This document shows positions 26,601 to 38,600 of a stretch of 64,000 nucleotides of DNA, in pieces. The position numbers and the translations under genes were made by a program. The stretch's first letter is position 1. Each line of letters opens with the position of its first letter. The DNA comes from Kineosporia sp. NBRC 101731 (GTDB taxonomy: Bacteria; Actinomycetota; Actinomycetes; Actinomycetales; Kineosporiaceae), in the NCBI RefSeq assembly GCF_030269305.1, contig NZ_BSTC01000003.1:124001-188000 (forward strand), read 5' to 3'. The notes below the pieces were generated by a model. The model was not told where the DNA came from and ran no database searches. It worked only from the letters and a program-made list of their open reading frames with translations.

Positions 26601-29600
26601 ACCCGGAACTCCTCCCACGAGGGATCGGTCTACCACTACGGCTACGTGTCCAAACCACTCGTCATCACCGGCCCGGCCCTGGCTTTCACCTACCCGGCCA
26701 CCCTCGAGCTGTCGGTCGCCGTGGTCCGGGTCCCCTCGTCCGGGGTGACCCGCCGGCTCGTCCGGCGGCTCGGGCGCGCGGTGGACCACCTGCTGCGGCG
26801 GACGAACACACCGGAGTCCTTCGCCGAGCGACGCCAGGGCGGAAGCACCGCCCAGTACCCGGGCAGCGTCGCCGGCTGGCTCCTGCCGGAATCGCTGCTC
26901 AGTGACGCCGGCGACCCTCAGGCGGAAACCGCCCCCGCGGCCGAGATCCAGGTGGTTCCCGACCGGCAGCCCGGGGGCAAGACACTGAACGGCGAGTGGG
27001 TCTACGGACCCCGCCGGGGAACCGTCCCCGCCGGAGGGGTGACGATCAAACCCTACGACCGCGTCGTCGACATCACCGGTTCACCCCGGCTCGTCCAGGA
27101 ACTGACCAACCTCTTCGAGGGCTTGGGCATCGACCCGGACTCCGCACGGAGCTGGATGGACGTGGCCGTCAACCGCGACCAGCTGCTCGGCCTCTTCGTG
27201 ACCGAGGGCGGCGCTCACGGCGGATGGGGGACCCAGCCACGGATGCTGGGGGACGAGGACGCCCTGTTCTCCCTCATCCCGCACGTCCACGATGCCCAGC
27301 CGCACGGCCGCCCGATCGACCTGCAGACCGGATACCTGTCCGAGTACGCCGCTCTGGCCGGGTCCTCACAGTCCCGCGGATGGAGCGTCAGCGGCGACCT
27401 GACCGGCCGTGTCGGAGCCGGCCGGGTGAACGGCACCGACGAGTTCGGGAATCCCACCGGAGGAGCCGCGCACCAGCGCTTCGGGGTCTCGGCCAGCCAC
27501 GGCCGCACCCGCGGGACCTCGGCCTCCATCACCCGGTTCCCCGGGCAGATGCTCGTCCTGAGGGTGTCGCACACCCGCATGGTCGCCCCCGTGCAGTGGC
27601 GGCTCGAGGTCGTCGCCGACCGCAACCTGACCGAGGCCCACTGGTTCGACAAACGACTCGGCCGCCGCGCCGGGGCCGACATCCTCGTCCCTGCGGGCAT
27701 CACCTACTACCGGCCCGACCGACTGGGCTGGACCCTCACCGAACTGAACCGGCTGGCCCTCGCGGGCATCCACATGCTGCCCGCCCTGCGGGGCGACGTT
27801 CCCCGGGTACGCCGGGCCGCCCACCCGGCCCGCCGGGCCTTCCCCCTCCTGCAGTCCCGAACCGCGTCCGCCACCACCACCGACGTGCCCATGGCCCCGG
27901 TGACCCGCAGAACGCACGGCCCCCTGACCCCCGAGTTCCCGCTCCTACCGCTCACCGCGGTCACCGAGCATCTGCTCCCGGCCGCCGGCCAGGTGCCGCT
28001 GAGCGAGCGCAACCCGGTGCTCGAGTCGGTGCTCGGTCTGCTCGCGGCCCACCTGCCCCGGGCGCTGACCGGCCTGTGGGACCTTCAGGCCGGCACCACC
28101 GTGACCCGGGGCGCGCTCGAGGTCCTCCTGCTCCCACAGGTGCTCAACAGCCAGCTGCCCCTGATGCGCGGTGGGGGACTGATCCTGACCCGCGTCGACA
28201 ACGAGGCCCTGGGGATGCAGGTCACGCAGCTCCAGCTGAGGGTCACCCGGGACCCGCGGGGCCGCGGCTACGTGGCGACGGAGGACGCTGACGGCAGCGT
28301 CTACTACTACAACCGTGGTGACCAGCGGCTGGCCCGCTTCTGGAGCTCCAGCGCCGGGGCCGCGGTGCACGGCGTGCCCACCGGCATCATCGACGGTGTC
28401 GACCGGCCCGTCGTCGCTCAGGCCCAGGCAGTGCTGGACGTCCAGTTCGGGATGAGCCGCGGGACGGGAGGACAGCAGGCCCACGCCACCTACCGGTACG
28501 ACGGCTTCGAGTTCGACGGCTCGATAAGCATGCTCATCGGGGAGGCCGATCTCCGGATCGACCTGATCCAGACCTGGCGGCCCTCCCTGTTCCTGAACGC
28601 CGTCGGCCTGGGCACCCCGATGCTCGTGTCCCGCCAGACCCGTCCCCTCGAGCAGATGAAGCCCAGAGGACTGACGTACCGCCTGGCCCACGAGATCGTG
28701 AACCTCGGCGAGTCCGTCGCGGTCGCCAACGAGGACCTGCGACGGCCCCTGCCCACGGGTACCGGGCAGCCTATGATCCAGGTGCTCGCCGGCCACGAAC
28801 CGGTCCCGACCGCCCAACGGGTGCAGCTGTCCCCGGCCGACCTCCAGGACAAGCGCGTGCTGGTGCGCATCGTCCCCGACCTGGTGCGCCACCTCGTCGA
28901 CACCCTGCACACCCTGACGGCGCGGGACGGCGGCGGTCCGGCCGCGCTCCAGGCCTGGGGACAGGTCGGGCAGGAGGAGATGCGCTCGCTGACGGACGCC
29001 TCGATCCTGGAGTCGCACCTGATCACGTCCGGTACCGAGGCCACCGGTGCAGCGGCCCGGCTGCCCATCACCCTGCGGTCGGCCGACAACGTCTTCAGCG
29101 CGACCACCGGCAACCTGTCCGTCAGCTTCCGGCTGCTGAGGCCGTCGGCGACCGCCTTCCCGGCCGCGCGGATGACCGGGCGGGCCGACGTCATGACGAT
29201 GAACTACCGGCCCAGCAGCTCGAACGCCAACTCCGGAATCTCGCGCTACGCGGCCCCGAACGCCTGGCTGACCACGAACCTTCCTCAGACGCCGCTGGCC
29301 GGGAACGACGGGAAACCGGCGGACGAGTCCGTCCAGCCGCTGACCATCGTGGCCCCCACCTACAGCAGCTCGTCGAGCGTGGGCTCCTCGAACTCCCTGC
29401 GCGCGGCCACCCACTGGGACTCCTGGTCGCTCGAGGGACCCTGGTTCGGGCCCGTGTACCTGGACGCCGACGTCACGTTCACCATCGACACGGTGAACCA
29501 GCGCGACCGGATCTCCTACGGCGGAGCCCGGTCGGTCCACACCGTGAGGGTCCGCAACTTCGTGGAAGCCTCCTGGTCGGCCGAAGGGCTCCTGCGCCAG

Positions 29601-32600
29601 ACCGGTCTGCGGGCGCTCCTGGACGTCGCTCCGCCGCTCCCGGTGCCGTCGGGGTGGTACCTGCCGCCCGAGGAGGCGGCTCCTGCCCACCGGAACCACT
29701 TCCGGGCGCAGCTCGACCGTCTCGCCACCGCCCAGGTCTTCCCGCAACTGACCGAGGCCGATGCGACGGGCGTGCAGGTCCCGGTGCCGCACACCGCAGT
29801 GGTTCACGTCGATTTCGCCCCCGACAACGGCGACGTGCTGGCCTACGGCACCCGGCTCACGCCCGAGGACTTCGCCACCCGGTACCTGCTCCCGCTGGCC
29901 ACCCACGACCCGGAACTGCTCGGCCTCGTGCTGGTCTCGGACTCCTTCCCGTCGGCGGTCGACGTCCTGCAGCGGATGGCCGCCGTCCCGGGGATGCCCG
30001 CGCGGGCCACCCTGATGGGTTCGAGCCGGGCTCCGGGACTGCTCGGCCAGGGCACCTGGGACGTGCTCACCCCCGGGGCCACCGAGCTGACCCGGATCGA
30101 GGCAGACCTGAACACGGCGTGGCAGAGGACCCGGATGCGTCCGGCGGACGTCACTTTCGAGGTGACGGTCACGGATGTGCCCGGACCTACGGTCACGGAT
30201 CTGCCGGGGCTGACGGTCGAGGCCCTGCCGGTGCCCGGCACGACGGTCTCCGGGCCCGGAACGGTGGCCGAGGACCTGGCCGTGCCGATCGAGGAGGCCC
30301 TGGTCGGTCCGCCGGTCCTGAACTCCGCCGACCTCGACGCCCTGGCCGCGGACCTGGACTCCTCACCCGACCTCGCGGACGTACGAAAGGCCGCGTGGCG
30401 GGCTGAGATGGTGGCTCGCAGTCAGGCCCGCCTGGCGAACCTCCCCCAGGAGCGGCGAGCCCTCCTGACCCGGATGGCGACCAAGAGCATCCTGATCGCC
30501 AGTCATGACACCTCGCTCGACGGGCCGGCGAACGATCCGAGGTTCGCGGTGCTGCGGGACGAGATCAGGCCCGTGGCCGAAGCTCTGAACCTGGAGTTGT
30601 TCCGGCCGGTCGGCGGGCAGGTCCTCGACATGCCCACGGTGACGGAACTGATCGACCGGATGGTCGAAGTTCACGGACTGCGGCGTGGCAAGGCCCGGGC
30701 CACCGCGGCCAGGCCCCTGAGCATGCGTCTGGTCCGGGACACAGTGACCAGGTCGCAGGCCTTGCTGGACGAGCCGTCCGGAGCCCGTTCCGACGAGCAG
30801 CTCCAGAGGGCTCTGGACCTGTGGACGCAAGGCCCGGCCGTTTCGGCCCGCCGGACGATGGGTGACCTGCAGGTCACCGAAGGCCCGTCCATCGCGTTCC
30901 TGAACCGCCTCATCGACGATGCGACCCAGCTGACCGGTGAGATCAGTGGCTTCGGCGCGGACCTGGAACCCGGTCACGCAGACCCCCGGGTCGCTTTCCT
31001 GACCGATCATGTCGTCCCGGTGGCGGCGATGCTTCTGCACGAATCGCTCCACCTCCAACCCGGTGCAGATCTGCCCCGCCCCGAAGTGACCGGCGTGAGT
31101 ATCCCCCGCGAAAGGATGGCCCAGGCAAGGGAGATCGTCGAGCAGGTCGTCGACCTGCTCGAGCTGCGCCAGGCTCCGGCGCACCTGCGCCGGGTCTGGG
31201 AACCTCTCGATCTGGGCGGAGACGGTCTCGAGCCGGCCGTGCCTCTCGAGGAGCCCGACGGTGAGTCCCCGTTGTTCGCGCACGGGGACCTGGTGTTCTC
31301 CGTCGACCACCTGCGGGTGGAGATCCACCGGCAGCTGGCCGACCTGAACGTCGCTCCGGGCGTGGACATCGAACTCCCGAGAGTTCACGAGATCCTGACG
31401 GCCGGCCGGTTCACCCCGGGGAGCTCGCTGTCGAGGCTGGCCGAGCAGATCGTCCGAGGCCTTCCGGAGAAGCCCCGGTTGCCGGGCTCGGCCCGCAGCG
31501 AGCAGGAGTTCGACGAGACGGACAGTGCTTCGGGCAGCGGCACCGGGGCGAGTCCCGATACCGAGGCCCTGCTCGGCCAGCTGGAACAAGCCGGGATGAA
31601 GCATCTCTGGCGGAAGAACGAGCTCTTCGTACCGAATGAGAACTGGGACCCCCCGATTCCGGCGACGGCATCGGCCGCCGGGCCTCCGTTGTCCATGCAC
31701 GACCGACTGATGGCGGGACTGCCGGGAGCAGGCCGGGGGGTCGCGGTCTTCGCGGGCGGACGTCATGTGGGCGTGGCCTACCACGACGGCGGGCGGCGGC
31801 TGTGGCTGTCCACGGTCGACGACGGAATCCTTCGGTCGAATCGTGAAACAGCCCTGGGGCAGGCTCGTCTCCCGGCCACGGACAACTCCTACACCCTTCT
31901 CCTGGATGCCCGCACGGACGACGGGATCCCGTCGGCGGCCCAGCTCGTCCAGGCCATTCGACGGACGGTCTTCGAGGGCAGCGCGATCGAGCTGGCGGGC
32001 GGTGCGTTCGGGAAGAGGCCCCTGGCGCCGATCTTCACTCCGGCCCTGCCTCGGGTGGACGTGACACTGCTGAAGGACGGCCTCTTCGACAATCTCGTGG
32101 CGTCCGCCGACCGAACCACGGTTCTGGTGAGGAGGAGCGGCATCCTTCTCGGTCTGGCCCATCGCCTCGGCAACGACTACCTCTGGATGACCGAGGGAAC
32201 GTCCGACCGTGCCGTGTCCCTGGAGCGACTCCGCGATGCCGGGCAACTGCACGCCCTGCCCGTCCACGGGGACATCACCGTCGCCGTCGTCGGTCCCGGC
32301 GGTGGCACTGGGCGCTGGGAGTCCCGTCAGGACGCCCTGGAGGCGGACCAGAAGGCGCTGAGCGTGGCCGACGCCCTAAAGGCCGAGACGGCCCAGGCCT
32401 TCCTGACGCAAGGTCTGGGTGACGTCGTTCGGCACGCGCTGGCAGAGCACTCGGTCACGGTTGCCCCCGCGCAGCCGAGCACCTTTCTCCTGCGGGACAT
32501 CGCCGAGGCATTGCGCCGGGGGCCGGGCCATGGTGCCGTTCTGGTGTCGGAACGGAGTGCCTTCGCGGGGATCGCTCTCGACGACGGGACCGAACGGTGG

Positions 32601-35600
32601 TGGTTCTCGGCCGCCGCGATCCTGAGCGGAGGCGCCCTCACCTCCCTGTGGAGGGCTGATCTCTCCTTCACCGGGGAGATCCAGGTGCTGTCCGGTGCCG
32701 AGCACGTGGACATCCCCGCTCTTCTGACGCACGGACCCCAGGCCGATCTCATCCTTGACCTCGCCGGTGAACGGTTCGGCACTCCCGAACGGGTCATGGA
32801 GACGTTCTACGGTCAGGACATCCCGGTCCCGAAATGGTCTCCGGTGATGAATCTGTCGGCTGACCAACTGCTGGATGAGGTCCAGGCACACCTGGAACTC
32901 GGCGGGGTCGGCACAACGGTCCTGCTGCGCCGAGGGAACGCATTCGTGGGCACGGCACGTCATCACGAAGGGCTGTACCTGTGGCTACCGGCGGTCCCGG
33001 AGGCCGACGCCCACGCGGTCATGTCCCTGGACGAAGGGTGGCCCGATCTCAGCGCCGAACCGGACCAGGTCCGGGTCTCGGCGGTGGTCGTGGATCCGGG
33101 GGGTCGCGTGCAGGCCTGGCGCCCGGAGTCCGGGCCGATCCGTCTCAGAGACGGATGGCAGGCCCTGACGCCCGTCGGCCGCAGTGGCGTCGTGGTGCTC
33201 CGGAAGGGGACGGGACCGGTCAAGGTGCCCGTGCTTCCGGAGGAGCCGGGGCGGACGTCCCTCATCGTCACGGGGCAGATCGGGGCGGTGAGCGGTGCCG
33301 AGATCGGGGAGCAGGTCTTCGCCGTCCTGCGGGCCCGGGAGAAGACACGTTCCTGGCGGATCTGGGGAAAGGGCCAGGAGGCCGCGCTCATCCGGCGGGT
33401 GGTGAGTGAACTGGGCGTGGACGTCGTGTACTCGCCGCAGGAGACGAACGTCGAGACCCGGCAGAGTCCCGGAGGCTGGGCCCGGGTCCGTCCTCACACC
33501 TTCGAAACGGTCGCGAGCGGCTCCGGAGCCGGGACCGTCGTGGGACAGGGCTGGCTGGTCGATGATCTGGGGCAGCGCTTCAGCCCGGTCCTGCCCGGAA
33601 GCGGCGAGGCGGCGCCTGTCCGGCGGACGCACCTGCCCCTGGGCGACTTCGCCGGGAGGGTCTTCGGGACCCCCCCGGTGTGGGACATCCGTTCCGGTGA
33701 CGGCTGGGAGGCCGTGGTTCCGCGGGGGACCGATGTCGCCACCCGGCCGGTACCGGCGACGGAGCCGGACCGGCTGACCGTGCTCGTCGATGGCGACGGC
33801 CGCGACGAGAACCTGCTCGAATCGGTGCTGAAGGCCCACCGGGGCACCCGGGTGCGACTGCTGGTGGGGAACGTGGACGTCGGCTTCGCCGTCCGGACGG
33901 CGGAAACCTACGGGCTCGATCTGATCTTCGCCGCCGACCAGGTGCGCAGAGTCGATGACAAGCGGCCCGGGGGCGGGCAGCTCTTCCAGGTCGAGCCCGT
34001 GCGAGACCTGGACGTCCGGTCCGGAAGCGTGCCGGCCGCTCGGATCAGTGACGACCTGACGGATGTCTACCGAGGCTGGCTCCGCGTCCGGGCCGGCGAC
34101 GACGGGGTCCTCGAGGTCGTGCCGACGGGCGAGGTGGTCTTCCCCATGGTGCCCTGGGACCGCGAGACGCGCTGGCCGGACGTTCCTCCCGTCCACGTCA
34201 CTCAGGCGCACCCGGTTCGGGCCTTTCACGAGAACTACCAGCTGGGGGCGACACCGTCGCCGGTGTCGATGTACAGGTTGCGGACACCGGCCGGATTCGT
34301 TCTGTCCGACGTGCAGGCCGTGGAGCAGGTGGCCAGAACCCTTCCGCCGCACCCCGGGCGCCCGCTGCTCTCGGTGGCTCAGCTCCACGACCCGAAGACC
34401 GCGCAGGAGGTCCTCGATCACTGGCGGGACCACCTGGGAGACCATCCGCAGGTGATCCTGCACGATCGGCGACCCCCGTACCCTGACCAACTCCGTCCCG
34501 GTCGGGACATGTCGTCCCGGCTGCCCCTTCCGCCGGTCGGGCAGGACTGGCACCGAACGTACGCGCAGGCGCTGGCCGACCCCGATGCCGGCCGGGTGGT
34601 GGATGTCGTTGCTGCCCCCCTGCCGGCTCACGCCTTCAACCTTCGGCAGGCCGACCCGCTGACGCTGGACGAGACCGAGCAGGCTCTGACCGAGGAGTTC
34701 TCGCTCCACGAGGTGTCGAGCCAGATCCAGGCGCCCTTGAAGATCTGGGAACACGTGCTGCACGGGCAGGGGCTGCTGCTGCCGGGCTGGGCGAAGGTGC
34801 CCGTCGCGAACAGCCATGCCGATCAGCACATCCACCGGCTCAGGGAGCAGGTGGGGGCCGAGCTGACGTTCCTTCAGGACGCGACGACTCCCGACCCGCT
34901 GAAGCAGCTGGTTGCCGAGCTGGCCGACAAGAAGAAGCGGAAACCCTACCCGCACGGTGCCGTCCTTCGGGAGTTCCTGACCACAGGGTCGGTGCCGGAC
35001 GGCCCGCAGGGCCGGGGGGAGTTGATCCGGGACAACCTGGAACAGCTTTCGCGCCTGCTGGGCTCGTGGCCGGGGCTCCCGGAGCCGGTCACCGCTCACC
35101 CCGGGGTACGAGTGGTCGGCCAGGTCCTCGCGGGTCTGCAGAGACTGGAGGACTTCTCGAGGGCTGTGTCCGCTGCGGACCGGCATCATGGCTCGCAGGA
35201 CGTTCTCGATGATGTGCTGCGGGTCGTCGCCGGCTCGTCGGGTGCCGTGCCGCCCAACGAGTGGACCGAGCCACTCCGGTACCGGGCGAGAGTGATTGAC
35301 CTGCCCGACGCGCGACTGGTCGAGCTGAGGCTCCACGTGCACCTGGTGCCGGAGCCCGACGTCACGTGGGGCGACCTGCGCGGTGTGATGGCTCGAATGC
35401 GCTCCGGGCTGGCCCGCAGCTGGAACGCGACCCCCGGTCTGGTGGCGCACGGAACGAAGGTCTTCCTGCGGGTCCGGCCCACGATCACCACCGGCCCGTA
35501 CGAGCCGCCGGGCGCCCAGATCATCCGGGTCAAGGCCGGTACCGGGCACGCGTCCGCGGATCTGGTATTCACCGAGTCCCCCCGTATCGACCTCACCCAT

Positions 35601-38600
35601 GAGGCAAGCCATCTCTTCGGGTTGCCGGACCGGTATGCGAACTACTCGGGGACGTTTCCCTTCCTCCTGCGCCGCGAGCGCTTGATCAGGAGGAGCACCG
35701 ACGACCATGACCTGAGCACAGCTCGCCCCCTCCCCGGGCAGCCGGAGCACTGGGCCCAGGTCGGGTTCGAGCCCACGTCGCTCGACCAGGGAACCCTGAT
35801 GTCGACCATGACCACGGAAGCGCTCGGTGCGCGTGACGTACGGACCGTGTACGAGCTGGTCATGGCGTCCCGCCCCGCGACGACACCGATTTCTGACGTG
35901 GAGATGTCGCGGGGGAAGGGAAAGACGAAGGCGAATGCCCTTGCGGTACCGCCTCTGACACAAGGTTTCGTCGAGCACGTCCTGGCTCGACACGAGAACC
36001 GCCTGAACGGTGCGATCTCACCGCAGGACGCGAGCGCGGTCCGGCTCCAGGCCTTCCACGACTGGCAGGTAGGGCCGGCCGAGTCGGCGGTCCGCACGTT
36101 GCAGGACCTCGATGATCCGCAGCTGCGGACCTGGTTCCGCGAGGAAGCCGAGGAGATCGTCGGCCGGATCAGCGATTTTGGGGATCTGGACATGTCGCCG
36201 GATCCGACGGCCCGGTTCCTGGCGGAGAGCGTCGTGCCGGTGGCGGCGGGGCTCTTCCTGCTGGAGCGGCAGTCGGACGTGAACGCTTCGAGGGTGGGGA
36301 CCTCTGACCCGGCCCGGTCCCGGGCGGCACGGATGCGAAGCCGGATCACCGATCCGGAACGCCGGCTCGTCACGCATCAGATTCAGCGGGTGGTAGAGCT
36401 TCTGGATCTGCGTCCCTCGTCCGCCGGTGATGCCCGGGTCGCGCAGGGGCCGGGCTTCGGCGCGGTGGACCTGAACGGTCAGGAGCCGACGTCCGTCGCC
36501 CGGGTTCTGCTGCCGGGAGTGCATCAGGAGATGCGGCTTCTGGGGGTGCCCGAGAAGTCGCTGGCGGACGAGTCGCGGGTGGCCGCCTCGCTGAGCCGGA
36601 TCACCGGCTCGCTGGAGCGTCCGCTGCGGCTCGCCGCGGACGTGGCCCGCGAGATCACGGACGCGAGGATGAGGGGCGGCGCCGATCCGGTCGTAGCGGC
36701 GGCCGAGGCAGCCGTCGACCAGGCCGAGGAAACGCGGAGCCGGGTCCAGAACGCTCTGGTCACAGCGAACCTGGCGTATCTCTGGACCGGCCCGGGCGCG
36801 CTGTTCACGGCCGTCGAGGGGTGGGGCGAACAGGTCAACACCACGTCCTTCTTCAACCGCAGCCGGCAGTCCCGGATGCACCAGCAGATCGTCGGTGAAC
36901 TGACGCAACCGGGGAGTGCGGTTGCGGTCTACCTCAACGGGCTCCCCGAGATCCTGGCCTTCCGGGAGGGCGACGAGATCGTCTGGTTCCCCCTCACCGG
37001 AAGTAGTGCCTTCGCCGAGCCCATGCGGTTGGAGGCGAAGCACCTGCCCGACTGCGACCGCTTCTCCAGTCTGGTCCTGCAGAGCGCTGTTCCGGCGCCC
37101 TCCAGCGCCGATCTGGGCCGCGTGATCCGGCAGATCGCGTTCTGGCCGCTGATGGCCGAGGCGTCTGCCCGTGCGCGCCTGTATCCCCAGGTATCGGGAG
37201 AGGCTCTCTTCGAGCCGGTTCCGAGCGGCCTGCCCGGGTCACTGGCGGAAGGACTGGTCGCGAATCTGCGGAACCAGGGCAGCTTTTCCAGCGTCCAGAT
37301 ACGTAGTGACGGGGTATTCGCCGGGACCGCCTTCAATTCCGGTGGCACGATGCTCTGGCTGGCCGGCAGCCCGGAGATCGAGGGCTCGGCGGTCAGGCAG
37401 CTCGACCTGGCCGCAGACCTGGGGCTGCTGCCCAGCACCGACCGGGTGGAGGTAGCGCTCGTCCGTGGCGACGGTTCCGGGGCGTCCTGGTGGGCGAGAG
37501 GTGACTCCCGGTGGTCCGTCAGCAGGCGTTCGGATGTCGTCCATCAGTTCTACACGTCCGTGCTGCAGGGCCATCTGCACGACCTTCTGCATGACCTCCT
37601 CCGGCATGAACTCGGGCTTCCGGAACGCAGTGAGATTCCCCTCGAGCAGGTGGAGACCGATCTCCTGGAGACTTTCGAGACACGACTGGAGAACGTCGGT
37701 GACACCATCATCGTCAGCTCCCGCGGGGCGCTGATGGGGGTGGCGCATCTGGCCGCGACCGGGCGACTGTGGTTCTCCGAGGCCGCCGGCGCCGGGTTCG
37801 GCGGCCCGGTGCCGCTGTGGGAAGCGGTATTGCCGGAGCCCGGGCTGCTGGACCCGATCGAGGTGGGACACCGACCGGACTTCGTGCCGGAGCTGCCGCG
37901 TCTCCACGCGAAGATCCGGCAGTACGTGTCGGGCCGCATCGGTACGGCGGGCGGGCTGGTCGAGCTGCTCTACGGAGCCCGGACGAACCACGAGTTCGCG
38001 CCGGTCCGACGTCCCGAGGGCGTCGTGGTGTCGGCAGAGCTGGTTACCACGGTGGAATCGGGCGGCCCGGGAACGACCGTCCTGGTCCGGCGGGGTGAGA
38101 TGTTGCTGGGCGCGGGCCACAACCAGGCCGGGATCCTGCTCTGGTTGTCGGACCGGTCGCGGGACGGCGGGCCGCCGGTCGGGCTGTTGCCCAGGGGCGG
38201 ACAGGAGTGGGAAGCACTTCTGTCCGGGGACGACATCACGGTGGCGGTCGTGGCCCCGGACGGCTTCGCGGGTATCTGGCGGACGACCGGCTCGTTGGTC
38301 CCACTCGGCACCGGATGGACTTTGGAAGAGCTGACCGGGTCCGGGGCCGTCCTGGTTCACGGGAACCGGCCGGCCGATCTGGTGATACCGCTGTCCGAGC
38401 AGGACCGGACCGCTCTTGTCGTCGCCGACGACCGGGGAAGGCAGGGACGAGCGGACGTCGAACGACAGGTCCGGGCCTTCTTCGGGACCGCGCCGGCCGA
38501 GGGGGCGAAGGCCTGGCGGCTCTACGGCGATCCGTTGACCTCGGCCTTCATCCGCGAACTGGTCAGCGATTTCGAGCTGGACATCGTGCACACGCTGGAT

